Positions 43,220-54,816 are shown, counted from the first letter of the stretch. The stretch: 64,000 nt of DNA from Symsagittifera roscoffensis (GCF_963678635.1 NC_087070.1:25106007-25170006), one strand, 5' to 3'. A program made the numbers and translations. Notes: a model not told the origin generated them from the letters alone.

Positions 43220-43719
43220 TCACGCGGGAGCTGTGGTAGTCTTCTGCTTTGCGAAGTAGTCGTACTGCATATTGTCTGGATTACCCACCTGACCTTTCGT
43301 ACCAGAATTCTTACCCACGTTGTAATCGTAGTCAGGAGTTCTTCGCTCGCGCAACAGCAACCCAGTAGCACCGCGACGCATCACCGATTGCCCGTTCTGA
43401 GTATCATTTCCACTACTGTTTCCCGGTTGCACATTGGAAGCCTGGTCTGATACTGTTGGTATATCTGGTTTGCCTGTAGGCTCAGATACATTAGCACCTG
43501 CAGAAACTATGCCCGATTCTTCGTTCGTTCCTGCATTCATGGACCCATTTCCACTCAATTCGGGGACGGAAAATTGAGGCATGTTTTCGCCGGAGCCTCC
43601 CGGGTAAGGAGTGAAGGGGGCTTTCGTAGTCTGTTTGTTTTCCTCCGTGGCTGCAATGTTGTTTTCCCTGAGACATGGAATCAGGTTCTGTAAAGTGCGG
43701 CGCATTCGACGAGCTTTTC
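43220..43719 (-). CDS. Host gene, internal or first coding exon
   Basis: Minus-strand exon ending at CCCGC|GTGAGT (donor). It can begin at an acceptor TTGTTCAG (exon from 43719) or at ATG 43703-43705 (MRRTLQN). About 160 residues, rich in Gly, Ser, Asn, Thr and Pro (SGNGSMNAGTNEES, NVQPGNSSGNDTQNG), followed by RRGATGLLLRERRTPDYDYN. This looks like an extracellular or disordered region. With the last exon at 41705 it would form a protein with an acidic Pro/Gly-rich region and a C-terminal hydrophobic segment. Base composition and splice borders support a real gene; the family is unknown. Confidence 0.65.
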
Positions 43720-44299
43720 CTGAACAACCATGGTTTGTATTTTATTTATTTGTCGCTGTCTCGTGGCGCTAACAAAACGTCAAAACCACCAACTAATATT
43801 GATTTATCAAATACATATAGAAACGCTGGTCACAAAATTTCCGTAACAGAAAACTCCTAAAGCTTTCCATAGATTTTCCCTGCTCTACCTGTTAAACTGC
43901 ATCGAAACTCTGTATTTAGATATTAGCGTTTTCAAAAAAAGCAAAAATTGGTTTAAAGGTTTCAAGAAACTTGTTTTTCAAAAAACTACTTCAGCCAAGT
44001 TGATCATGTTTATTGACAAGTTGTAAGGGTAAGTTGAGCATATTTATCAATTTATTGTTCGCGCAAGCCTGTTGTCAAAAACTAATGAAACCCAAAAAAA
44101 AATAGTGAACGTTTTCTGAGGGCAAAATTAAGTTTTGGACGACAGCTTGTTATCCAGCACAATCAGGTCATTTGAAGAGTTTCATGAGCGCATATTTGAA
44201 GCCTTACTCATTTTGGGTGGTAGTTCTTTCACGTCTTGTTGTTGAGTGTTGTCCATCACAACTAAGCTGTTGATGTAGTCTGACTAAAAGCAAAGGAAA
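43720..44299. other. No gene seen
   Basis: Upstream side of the minus-strand gene. No clear promoter or further exon. The plus frame at 43675-43860 overlaps the exon antisense and is considered chance. Confidence 0.4.
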
Positions 44300-45756
44300 A
44301 ATTTGACACACATCCCTCGCCAAGGATTCTACGAAATTTTAGTAGGTTGTGTACGTGTATACTCAGTATGCGGAGGAATTTGCATTGGTAATCAGTCAGG
44401 GAAAGGGTGTTGCGCGTGCATTGCGGCTGATTCCTTTGTGAAACGGTCGTTGAAGCAAAACATTTAGCGCGTTGAAATAAAAAGTTTAGAAAAAATCAAG
44501 ACTGTTTTTATCGCACGAGAGACGAATGCAGTGTTCATTAATCAGAGTGTTTTTGAACTACCACTAGGAAATCTATCATGAATTTTTCTGATAATGAGAA
44601 GTCTGTAAGTGTCTGCAAAAAAATAGTTAGGAAACTTTTGATGTTCAGTATGAGCATGCGCAAAATTGTCCCATAGAACGTTAAGCCGTGAAAACATGTA
44701 TGGCAAAAAGTAAAAGAGAATTTTTGAAGCGAAGGGGGTTGCATGTCATAAACGCTTTATTACACAAAGCTGTAAGCAAACACTTGTCCGGAGTCACCAG
44801 CCAATGATAGATTTCTTTTATTTGGAACGTTGAAAAAGAGACACAAAATCATATGCTTTACACTTGGATTTGAAAAGAAAAGTTGCCTCGAGATGGTGTT
44901 GCCAATTTAAATCCAGCTTTGGATTCACAAAGGAAGGACAATTTTGTCTTCATTTTGACAGAAAAGCTTATTATAACGCGAGTCATTACCAATATGCCAC
45001 CGCTGTAAATACTACAGGCGATGAACTAGACAAAGCTCAGTACTGTAATTTAATTTTGATTTTGTTTTTAAAAAAAGCTCAACTAAAAGGCTGTGTACCC
45101 CTATACTCAGTATGCGGAAGAATTTTATATAAAAATCCGTCAGTAAAAAACTATTTGTGCTCTGATAAGGCTGGTTCCTAATATTGTTAAATCAAAGTGT
45201 TTTGTGTAATGAAATTAAAGAAGTGGCAAAAAAGAGACTGTTTTCAGCTCACGGGCGACGAGTTCCTTGTAATTCACTAGAATAAAATCTTATCACCACC
45301 AGGAGATCCTTGGTAAAGTTTTTTTGATTTTGAAATTACTGTAAGCGTTTGCAAAACTGAAATACAATCAAAACCTTTGATCTTCAGCTTCAGCATACGC
45401 TTTACTGTGTCGCAGAACGTTAAGCAGTAAAAATTTGCAAATCAGCTAAAATAAATGAACTACTGTGGAGGAAAAAAGAATGCATTTCAAAAGCTTTTAG
45501 TGCAACCAGTTTAAAGTGATTAACATCCGGAGACACCAGTTAGTGATAGGTTCCTTCTACTTGTAGTACCGAACAAGAGACACAAAATCATGTGTCTTAT
45601 ACATCAGATATGGAGACAAAATTTGCCTCGAAAGTGAAAAAACTTAGCGAAACTTTTATTTCACTACCAAATCTGATAATTAAATTCCCTTTTCGAAACA
45701 AGAAGACTTTCAAATTCCAAAGAAATAATAGATGGACTTCAAAATACCTGAGGCAC

Positions 45757-45780
45757 ACCCCCCCTCTAAATCCGCCCCTG
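45757..45780. repeat. Isolated hAT-type terminal repeat
   Basis: CCTCTAAATCCGCCCCTG at 45763-45780 is the right terminal repeat of the family seen complete at 46723-47155 (inverted: CAGGGGCGGATTTAGAGG). No left end is visible nearby, so this is a truncated relic. Confidence 0.6.
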
Positions 45781-46197
45781 CTTACGTACGTACATTAATA
45801 GTAAGAAACAGCGCGTTCAAAGGTAATTAGATTTTTTGACACGCTTTTTACGTCCCTAAGGGAGTGAAAATTTGATTCTTATGATCCCTAAGCTGTTTTT
45901 ATTTGATGCTGAGCAATTTTGAACTGATTGATTTCCATTTTTGACCTAAAAAGACATTGCCATCAACACTTGACATTGAATAACCAACAACTAAAACTCC
46001 TCGATACTTTCATAATACTCCTTAATACTTCTTCAGAATCTCACTAACGCTCAGACTGACAGTTGATATGATCTTCTTGGACTTCTGTTCGTCCAGGACC
46101 TAATTCACAATGGAACGTGATTTTAAAAATATCACATCTTTGAGAAATGCAAAAACTCTCTTTTTCTACCAGTAATTTAAAAAAATAGCCAATCGAA

Positions 46198-46460
46198 GAT
46201 TGGAAAAGAGTAATGAACGCATGTAAACATAAAAAAACACTGACTTTCTTGAAAAAATCTCAACTTTTGAATTTCAAAGAAAAAAATAGATGCCCGTTGA
46301 GCTTTTTGAATTTCTAGAACAATTTATGATTGAAGCTTTTTTGATAACATTAACCCAACTAGAGAAAACTGGATGAATAGGTAAAGTTTTTATTCGCTGG
46401 AGATTTAAAAATTAAATTCCCTTTTCGGAGCTAAGAAACGTTCATGAAATTTTGCGCCAT
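46198..46460 (+). repeat. Same-orientation dispersed repeat, copy 1
   Basis: Contains in order TTGGAAAAGAGTAATGAACGC, AAAAAATAGATGCCC, GAACAATTTATGATTGAAGC, TTTTTTGATAACATTAACCC, ATAGGTAAAGTTTTTATT and AATTAAATTCCCTTTTCG. The same ordered blocks recur further right, always in this orientation. No terminal repeats or coding seen. Confidence 0.7.
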
Positions 46461-46722
46461 GTTTCATGAGCAACAAATGCCACTAGGGGATCCACAATTA
46501 ACTATTTTGAAATTTAGAAGACTGTAAATGTCTTCAAAATTGAAATAAAACAAAAACATCTGATCATCAGTCGGAGCAGATGCAACATTGTGCGATAGAC
46601 GGTGAAAAGAAGCTGCTAGGAAATTTTGAGTTGCCGTGCACAGAAGAAGGCTGCACTTCGAAGATTTTTGGTACAACAATGTTTCAAAAAAATCAGTGTC
46701 CCGAGACACCAGTTAGTATTAG

Positions 46723-47155
46723 CAGGGGCGGATTTAGGGGGGGGGGCGGGGGGGGCGGACGCGCCCTCTCAGGGATTCCACCCCCTGCCGACCCAAAGGG
46801 TCCCCCCTTTGATACTTTTTTAGAAATCCATTTTTGGCTGACCGACCCTAAAATTTTTCTAAAGGCGCCTTTGGCGCCAATATATACTAACTTTGAGGGG
46901 GAGCGCGCGCCGAAAAAAACGCGATTTTTCTGTCAAATTTTTTCAAAAAGTGCCCAAAAACGGCTTTTTTGACGGTTTTTTCAAAAATTTGCCTGCGGCG
47001 CAGAAAAAATTTAGCCAAAATGGGGGCAAAAAAGTGCTCTGGGAGAGCTCGAAAAATCAATTTGGTCGACCTAAAAAAAAAAAAAGTCGTCAAAATTTTC
47101 GAATTTTTTTTGAAAATCCGCCCCCCCCCTCGAGAAAATCCTAGATCCGCCCCTG
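46723..47155. mobile_element. Non-autonomous hAT element (MITE)
   Basis: Terminal inverted repeats CAGGGGCGGATTTAGG and CCTAGATCCGCCCCTG bound 433 bp. An exact 8-bp duplication AGTATTAG flanks it (46715-46722 and 47156-47163), the hAT hallmark. GC-rich, with homopolymer G/C runs near both ends and a GGCGCCTTTGGCGCC palindrome. The overlapping ORFs on both strands are not transposase. It splits a GACACCAGTTAGTATTAG...GTTTCTTC block of the 740-bp repeat, so it inserted after that array formed. Confidence 0.92.
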
Positions 47156-48420
47156 AGTATTAGGTTTCTTCTGTTTGGAATATTGAACAAAAGACACGAA
47201 TCCTTGTTCTTCAAGCACTTAACTTTTATGATGAAAATTTCCTGCGTTATAAGAATCATCTCTCACTAAGTGAGTCCAGGTTAGACAATTTTTTCTTCAT
47301 TTTGATAGATAAGCTAATTCCCAGCCAACGTTTTACTAATAAGCCGCCGCTGCAAATAACTGTGCAAGAGATGTTTGTAAGTGTCTGCAAAAAAATTAAA
47401 ATTGAAATCTTTGATCTTCAGTATGAGCATGCCAATAATTGTCCCATGGAACAATAAGCCGTGAAAAAATGTAAAGCAAATAGAAAAACAAGAATTTTAG
47501 AATTGCTGTGGAGGGAATAGGGTTGCATGTCATAAGCGCCATACTACAAAAAGCTGTTAAAATCATTTTCCAGAGTCCCCAGTAATTGATAGGTTTGTAT
47601 TTTTTCAAGTACTGAAAAACAGACACGAAATCATCGGCTACGTGCAGTCAGCTTTGGAGGCGAAAGTTCTCGAGCTTTCAAAATCATCATTTCTGAAGGG
47701 GCGATGGCGTTGTTAATGTAAGTCCAGCCTTGAAATCACTGAAAAGGACCACGTTTTCTTCATTTTGACAGACAAGCTATTTTTCAAGGCGACTCATTGC
47801 CAATGTGTCATCGCTGTAAAGCTGACAGCCAATGACCTAGCAAAACTCATTATCACACTTTAGTTTTTGTTACACTCGACTAATAGGCTGTGTACACGTA
47901 TATTCAGTATGCGGTTGATATCTCGGTGATAATCAGTCAGGAAAAGAGAGTTGCGCGCGGGTTGTTGCTGATTCCCGCTAAAGATATAGTCGTTAAAACA
48001 AATTCATTTTCATCTTAGGAGCGACGAGTGCATTGTTCCATAAATCAGAATGTTACTTGAATACGACTAGGAGGTATATGATATTTTTTTTTGATTTTTA
48101 AACGACTGTAAGTGTCTGCAAAAATGATATAAAATCAAATCATTTCGTATTCATTTAGAGCTTACAATTTTGTGCGATAGAACGTTAAGCCTTGAAAACA
48201 CATAAATAAAAAAAGGAAAGCAGACATTCTCAATTGCTTTAAGGGAACCGGGGTTGCGCTTCGAAAAATTTTTGGTGCTACAATGTGTTAAAACTAATCA
48301 ATGTCCGGGACACCAGTTAGTGATAACTATCTTCAGTTCGTTTCTACAGAACAAGACACAAAATCATGTGCTTCAAACGTCAGCTTAGGAGATGAAATTT
48401 GCCCTGAGCTTCAAGAATCT

Positions 48421-48754
48421 CCTTTCACCGTGGGAAGTAAAAGAAGCACGGTTTAGTTCTTTCATACTGTTGCATATGGCTTCAACTGTTAAAAAAATAG
48501 TTACTGGCATCATGCATAAAAACGATTACTTAATTCATAACTCCTCTTGCTACAGAACAATTTTTTTCCCTTTGCCTTTAGCTGTACCTTTGAAGTCACT
48601 TGTAAAATTTCTTATGATGGTATGTATGAAAACGATCATTACATGAAGCTCATTTTATAAATTTTGCTTTTCATATGTTAATGTGAGCGGTGTGCCATGC
48701 AAAATATGCTCGGGGTAGTTTTTGTTCAGAACAATTTTCAAAGATCAATTTCTA
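48421..48754. other. No gene seen
   Basis: The plus frame at 48392-48646 begins inside the repeat block and is unrecognised. Nothing else seen. Confidence 0.4.
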
Positions 48755-48840
48755 GACGCGGGGTATCAATCCCTGGACCTGCGTGAGCCTTGACTGGTGT
48801 GCACGCCTCAATATTAACCTGACCCGAATAGGTGTAAGCT
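48755..48840 (-). repeat. Possible tRNA-derived SINE fragment
   Basis: On the minus strand GGTCCAGGGATTGATACCCCGCG has the look of a pol III B box within a T-arm-like stem (GGG...CCC), preceded by GAGGCGTGCACACCAGTC and CTCACGCAG. GC content is higher than in flanks. No clear A box or tail, so low certainty. Confidence 0.35.
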
Positions 48841-49781
48841 GCTCGATTTTTGTATTTTGCTGTTTAAATTCTAATTAATTGCTGTTTAATTATTTACACG
48901 TAGCGAATGATTGCGCACTAAAAAATTGTTCCAAATTGAATTAAGGCACGCCACGTGGTCTGATAATTCCATTCACGACTTAATCTTTATGAGGTAACAT
49001 TCCAAATTACTAGCTTAAATTCATATTTTGTCGGTGTTAGCAATTGTAACAGTTTTTTGGGACTAATTGATAAATAGGTGCGGTCAAAACTGAGTAATCA
49101 CCATCTATCTTACCTTAAAAAATGCCAATTAAATAGAATCGCATCGCAGGTGATACTCACAGCCCCCCCCTGACCAAAAAAAGCAATTAAATTTTCTTGT
49201 ACAAAGAAAGTTGCACGCAAAAGAGTTTTGTTCGAAATTCAGAACGTATGTTATAAAATAAAAAACCCAGGTGATAATTATTATTTTTGAGTTCCCTTTG
49301 TCTTTAAGACATTGGCTCTTGACGGCAGCCCCGGAGTTAACCCCATCACTCTCTCCATCCCACGATCTAGGCCATTGCACAATTTCGGCTAAATTTGGAG
49401 GTAATTTCATAAAATATATTTTGATGCGAAAGTTATTGCATCAAAATTCTACTGATAATTTAATGCGTTCCTCAAAATATGTCAAAACTTCAAAATTTGG
49501 ACATTTCCCAAGTCCATGAATGATCAGCTATCATGGAACGAAGAGATTTTTTTTGAAAAAGAGATTATTGCAACATCCCTATTCGGTTGATTTTCTTTAT
49601 CTCATATTGGCATGGTCATTTTGGAGAAAATGAACGAGGTCCAAAAAATGGTTCAAGAGTCTCAAAAATTGTTTTTCTCTCAGCCGAAAGAAAATTTTCC
49701 AGCAAAATTGGGAAAACCTTTCCAAACAGAAGATACACCTACAACTTGTACTCTGTATTGAACTACTTAATTTTAAACACA
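48841..49781. other. No gene seen
   Basis: AT-rich. Frames at 49129-49410 (minus) and 49271-49519 (plus) overlap each other and are unrecognised; one contains a GACGGCAGCCCCGGAGTTAA stretch of higher GC near 49321 that might belong to an undetected exon. Confidence 0.4.
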
Positions 49782-50160
49782 GTTGGAAAAGTGTAATGGA
49801 CGCAAAGAAACTGAAAAAAAAACGCCTTGTTTTTTCGAAAACCTTCAGTTGTTGACTTTGGAAGGAAAAAATAGATGGCCTTAAAGCTCTTTGAATTTGT
49901 AAAACAATTTATGATGGAAATTTTGATGTTAAAATTAACCCAATTTGAGATAATTGGAACTATAGGTAAAAATTTAATTTCGTTGAGAAATCTGATAAAA
50001 AATTTCCATTTTCGAAACTGTAGGTCAATCACGTTTTTTTGTTAATTTTACACTTTTGCTGTTCGATAGTGGAGTTTGCCTTCCTTTTAACAATAGAAAT
50101 GCACTAAACTCGAAAAGAAATTACAAGTCAAACCGCGAAAAATCAAAATTGATGGTGAAA
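49782..50160 (+). repeat. Same-orientation dispersed repeat, copy 2
   Basis: GTTGGAAAAGTGTAATGGACGC, AAAAAATAGATGGCC, AAAACAATTTATGATGG, AATTAACCCAATTTGAGA, TATAGGTAAAAATTT, TTTCCATTTTCGAAACT and GTTCGATAGTGGAGTTTGCC occur in the family order; it extends further than copy 1. Confidence 0.75.
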
Positions 50161-51439
50161 AAATCGTACTCTTAGAACTTCGTACACTTAATCAATCGAA
50201 TTGTGCTTGCCATAAACACTGCATACAATTTTTCAAAATCAGGCCCATCGAATGAGAAAGGTACTTTACTGTTGCTTGGGCATGAATGTCGGAGTATTGT
50301 CATAGAAAGTAGGGAACTTGAGTAGGTAAATAAAGCTAAACATTTGTGTTTCAATGTATGGAATTGCAATGACTGATTTTTTTGGGGTGACAAAATCAAT
50401 TTTTTTATTCGAAGTTCGGCAAACTGTCAATTTTACCATAAAAAAGTTGAAAGGCAGATAAACATTGAAGCGGATTTTGTATCAAACTAAACATTTTTTC
50501 GAAAGGTTTTTTGCAGGCAATTTTTTTTAGTGTGATTAAAGTAGTTTTGCATGAGATTATTTCTTGGCAACAAAACATATACCGAAAACATTGAATTTTC
50601 CTCGGTAACAAAACATTGATCGAAAAGTTAATTTTTTCGAAGTCGTAACAGCTTGTATAAAAATTTTAGGGCGTCACCGCTTGTATAGGCAGGTTTTCAA
50701 CAACCTGATACCATGGTTAAACCATTGGTATCAGTATCGGCTAAGTATTTATTGACAAGAACCAACATGTTTAAAAAAACTGACAAGAACTCAAAACACT
50801 GTTAGAAATTTTGGACATCGCCGTTTATTTGAGGAGGCCTCTCTTTATCCATTTTTGGTTGAATTTAAATTCTTGGATTTGGGATAGTAGTTTTGAAACA
50901 GGAAAATTGTTCAAAAACAGTTAAAAAAATATAATTTGAATTTTTCGAGGGCAATTATTTTGAGTGAAAACTAATTGTGCGTAGCCGTTAAAATACAGTA
51001 GCTTCAGCCAACATGTTCCTTAGGTTGAAAATAAAATCCCAGATTCCTGATAGTAGTTTTTGAGAAAAGTTTTAGAGTAGTTTTTGAGTTTCCGAAAAAA
51101 CTGCTTCGAAAAAATTTTCCAAGACATTATTTTTGATGGAAAAAAAATGGGCTCTTGCGCTAATGCTTTCACACCTCGCTCCGATTCGTTCGATTGAAGC
51201 CAAAATTTCAGATTTTTAAGGGTAGTTTTCTGGCATTTATGCGTATGGATTCACTTCTGTAGCTATTAGAGTATTTCACTTATTGATAGAGGTTAGAAAT
51301 TCAAGATAAAAATTCTAATTTTAATAGCCAATACCACGTCATACTCATTACAAACTTCTCTCAAAATTGTTCGTGCAGAGCAAATTGTCGCATCATCTCA
51401 GACAATCAAGCAGCAATAAAACAAACATAGCTAACTGAC
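50161..51439. other. No gene seen
   Basis: AT-rich, with short repeated words such as CGCTTGTATA near 50648 and 50680 and TTTTTGAGAAA. Minus frames at 50172-50611 are unrecognised. Confidence 0.45.
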
Positions 51440-51785
51440 AGTAGGAAAAGAGCAATGAACGCAAAAAAAACAAAAAACAACAAATTTTTTTGAAAAAATG
51501 TATAGAAATTTATTTGCCCCTTGAAGCTCTTTAAAAACTTTTTTCGTAAGCAATTTATGATTCGTGCTTTTTTGTTAACAATACCCCAATTTGATAAAAA
51601 GTGGTTCAATAGATAAAGTTTTTATTTCACTGGAAAATCTATAACTAACTTCCTTTTTTGAAATCAGAATTCGTACAAATTTTTCGTGATTTTTTTTGCT
51701 GATCCATTGTAGAGTTTGTCTCCCTTTAAGCAAAAAAAAAAATTAAGTGAACTTAAAAAGAAATCAAAATTAAGCGTGAACAATT
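51440..51785 (+). repeat. Same-orientation dispersed repeat, copy 3
   Basis: GTAGGAAAAGAGCAATGAACGC through AAGCAATTTATGATTCGTGC, CCCCAATTTGATAAAAAGTGG, ATAAAGTTTTTATTTCACTGG and GTAGAGTTTGTCTCCCTTTAA. The last about 145 bp are almost identical to copy 4 about 1 kb downstream. Confidence 0.75.
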
Positions 51786-52335
51786 TTAAAGAATTTTCCT
51801 GAAAGAAACACAAAAACCATCAGCAAGGTCTATACTCGCTACGTTGATTAGTCTTTAAAAAGTTCTGCAATAATTTAGCCATTGGAGTGGCAATTTACTG
51901 TTCGGAATTAAATTCAGTTGTTAAATCGTTCCAGAGTAGCTAAGTTTGAAACATGTACAAATTTAAGGAATCACCAAAAAACTGCAATCGAATTAGAGTA
52001 CTTGATACCTCTTTAAAGTTTTCTTCTTGATAACTCAAAAAATCTGGAAAAATTGTTTCTGATGACTTTATTGAAGTAAAAAACACATTGAATAATTTCA
52101 TAGAATTTTTTTAATCATCGTTAAGAGTGACAGGCAAAGGAAACAAAAAAGTCAATTGCAATCAGAGTTAGTATTTATCAATATTTAAAAAATGTATAAG
52201 CATTGTCAAAAAAATAGAGTTTAATAACTAAGTCCTTACGCATACCATTAGTTCATAGCTCTGCAAGCAGTGACAATAACTTGGTTTGGTCCCTCAAATT
52301 ATGTTCTAAGACGATCTTAAAATCCTCTAATTCAA
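51786..52335. other. No gene seen
   Basis: AT-rich sequence without recognisable coding or structural features. Confidence 0.45.
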
Positions 52336-52435
52336 CATACCAGAGATGACCTCCATAAACCAAAAATGCTAATCATACAATTCCATAAACTGAGTCAATG
52401 AAAAATACTAGTCATACAAATTTCATACATTTTGC
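52336..52435. repeat. Half-copy of the CCCGGG(A/T)TGACC foldback family
   Basis: GATGACCTCCATAAACCAAAAATGCTAATCATACAATTCCATA matches (inverted) the right arm of 15247-16174. It continues with a second ATACTAGTCATACAAATTTCATAC block of the same family. The CCCGGG end itself is missing. Confidence 0.7.
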
Positions 52436-52599
52436 TAAAATGATGTCATCAATTTTTCAAAGAACTTTTTTCTTGTTTGAGCATAAAAGTCGGTGAATCG
52501 TTTAAAAAAAAATTGCACCAAGTTTTTTTTCCTAACGCAATTGATTTTCCCAACAAAAATTTTCCAAAAAAATTTTCCAAAAAATTTTTCCAAAAAAAA

Positions 52600-52760
52600 C
52601 AATTAACAATAACCCAATTTGATAAAAAGTGGTTCAATAGGTAAAGTTTTTATTTCACTGGAAAATCTATAACTAACTTCCTTTTTTGAAGTCAGAATTC
52701 GTACAAATTTTTCGTGATTTTTTTTGCTGATCCATAGTAGAGTTTGTCTCCCTTTAACTT
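52600..52760 (+). repeat. Same-orientation dispersed repeat, copy 4 (partial)
   Basis: AACCCAATTTGATAAAAAGTGG through GTAGAGTTTGTCTCCCTTTAA, nearly identical to 51590-51735 and much closer to it than to other family members, so a recent local duplication. Confidence 0.8.
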
Positions 52761-52904
52761 CAACTTATTCTTACTGAGTTGCAATAAGATCTTAACTTGA
52801 TTAGAAATCTATTATCCATTGCGAAGCATCATTGCGATTTATCGTTTTTCGTCGGCAGTCTAAACAGTAAATTTCGAAACAAAGTATTCCAGATCGAGGC
52901 CCAC

Positions 52905-53260
52905 GGCGTTTGTCCAGACTATCGTGACAGAATTGTGGTAAGTCCCGACTTTTGTGACAAAATTTTGGCATCTTCAGCCTTTCGCGACCAAAAGCTTTCG
53001 AATGCTCAGAATTTTGCGGCTTTATGTTGAGTTTTTGCGAAAACATTTTGCCATATCCAGACTTTTGCGACCAGAAACTTTTTTATTCAGAAGTTTGCGA
53101 GCCTGTGTCCATAAGCTTGCGCGACTTCCAGACTGTCATGCTTTATATCCAAAGTTTCCCAAACTCCAGGTTTTTTGCAATTTTTTTCAAGATTTGCGCG
53201 AACCCCTGATTCGAATTTCGCGACTTTTTGTGCAGATTTTCCGGGCTCAAAATTTTCACG
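52905..53260. repeat. Degenerate minisatellite with CAGACTTTTGCGACC core
   Basis: Roughly 10-12 imperfect units of about 30 bp built on (C/T)AGACTTTTGCGACCAAAA...TTTTGCCATATCC: CCGACTTTTGTGACAAAATT, AGCCTTTCGCGACCAAAAGC, AGACTTTTGCGACCAGAAAC, AGAAGTTTGCGAGCC and so on. The overlapping ORFs here (52797-53209 on both strands) are by-products of the repeat. Confidence 0.65.
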
Positions 53261-53363
53261 CGAAAATGCAAGTTGTGTCTGAACCTGAACGCGGCGCGAC
53301 TTTCAAAGTCTGGAACGGGGTCATTACCATGGATCATTTAAATATAGGAAAAATAGTACTAAC

Positions 53364-53554
53364 CAGTGCGGAGTATTTGAGTGAGTTATCCCGGGTGACG
53401 CTGTATTGTGTGAGGATGACAGTGGTGACGGGGGTTTCATCTATGGCCTTCCACAACTTCTTGATACATTTATTCATGTCATCCTCCTCTGCCACTGTGT
53501 CTATTGTACCAAACTGGAACACAATCGCGCAGAAGGCCTGCGCTTTGGTCACCG
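53364..53554 (-). CDS. Candidate internal exon of an unrecognised gene
   Basis: On the minus strand CTTGTTTAG| precedes and |GTTAGTACT follows a 191-bp open segment with balanced codons in an AT-rich, stop-filled background. It encodes VTKAQAFCAIVFQFGTIDTV, then AEEDDMNKCIKKLWKAIDET and PVTTVILTQYSVTRDNSLKY. Both borders fit splice consensus moderately. No family recognised and no neighbouring exon found in the window. An antisense plus frame over the same bases (part of 52954-53583) is the alternative, but it runs into the minisatellite. Confidence 0.45.
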
Positions 53555-53799
53555 CTAAACAAGTATTCATTATTAAACTATGAATACAACTGCAAACATT
53601 ATGTGTGATATCATGTGTGATCCATGGTTTTGATCTTGCATGATCTTGCTAAGATAACCATGGCACTTGTCGAAAGCTTGGCAGGAAATCAGGATGACAA
53701 GGCACATTCACAATCTAACAAGTCAAGCATGGTGGATTGATCTTGGAAATCTTGGCTAAATCATAAAAACTTATACATGTTATGAAAATTCGAAATAGG

Positions 53800-54310
53800 T
53801 CACCAAGGGAGCATCCCGGGTCCAGGTGCTCACTTTTTGTTTCGACTTTCAGAATCGAGCATATTTCAGTGCTTGACCTAAAAAGAATAGTCGACACAGG
53901 GGTTTGGGTCGAGCACACTTTCGAAACATTCATCCAGCACACTCGAGCATGGTCGAAGCATACCTCGAACACGGTCAAGCACGGTCGAAACATATCTCAA
54001 GCACGGGCGAAAATACCGATTGTGCCGCAGTACAACGGAATCAAAACAATTTTTTTAATATGTACATAATTTTTAACATTTTCGACCCAAAAGTTCATCC
54101 CTACAAACTTCAAGTAACTGCAATCATTTAACTCGGATGAAAAACATCATAAGATGTTACCCTAAAAGCATACAGGATAACGTTTAAGTTTGAATAACTC
54201 ATGTTGTTTGAAAACGAAACATAGCAAACTTTGGTCGAGCATGGTCAAAACATACTAAAATTTGGGTAAAGCATTGAAACATTTTTCTCTAATTGCATGG
54301 CGACATTAGT
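53800..54310. repeat. GGTCGAGCA(T/C)GGTCGAA-type degenerate repeats
   Basis: Words such as GGTCGAGCACAC, CTCGAGCATGGTCGAAGCATA, CACGGTCAAGCACGGTCGAAACATATCTC and GGTCGAGCATGGTCAAAACATAC recur between 53890 and 54265. They are related to the shorter array at 54817-54918. Short ORFs through this region are repeat by-products. Confidence 0.5.
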
Positions 54311-54816
54311 TTTTTAAAATTTATCACCGTGGATTTTTATTTCATTTTCTATCCTTCTTTCTTTATTCTTCAATTTTTCTATTTTTCAAACTTTTTTTCT
54401 TTCTTTTTCATGTCGTCTGAATCTAGATGTAGAGCTCATCGGAAAATAAATGAAAAGAATTAGAGTGAGTTCTGAATGTCTAAAACCTGTTTAGGAGCAT
54501 GACATATTAGGAATTTCATATTACTGATGAAGTTAATTTCTTAAAAACTGAAAACTGCAGAGAAAAGTATGGTTGATCTCCGTGCTCCAGTGCTCAACTT
54601 TGTTCGTTTTGTTTCGATGGAAGTCACGTTGATGGAATAGGGCAATTTCCATCCGCTTAATTTTCCATCAATTTATTCACCATTTTTACATTCTAAAATT
54701 TCCTTCTAAAATTTCCATTAACTTTTCGAATCTAGTTCTGGAACGTGTTCGGAATAAACTAAAATCAAAGTAAAAAGTCATGGCTATGACAAGCATGTCC
54801 AAAACATACCAAATTT

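Larger units (their letters stand above)
44300..48420. repeat. Diverged tandem repeats of about 740 bp
   Basis: The landmark (A/T)CTCAGTATGCGG recurs at 44361, 45105 and 47902, and (G/C)ACACCAG...GATAGGTT...AAGAGACACAAAATCAT blocks at about 44792, 45532, 46705, 47572 and 48308. Other shared blocks are GGGTTGCATGTCATAA (44740, 47520) and TGCCTCGAG-like ends. Intervals of 744, 740 and about 736 bp suggest a unit near 740 bp; the 46705 copy has rearranged spacing and carries a hAT insertion. Copies are strongly diverged, so this is an old array. The short ORFs inside differ in every copy. Confidence 0.7.

Noticed and set aside
46580-47163. Gly-rich and Lys-rich ORFs over the hAT MITE
   Set aside because: Produced by G and A homopolymers of the MITE on both strands; no transposase motif.
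52797-53583. 209-codon plus ORF across 52954-53583
   Set aside because: Mostly translated minisatellite; its end overlaps antisense the better candidate exon at 53364-53554.
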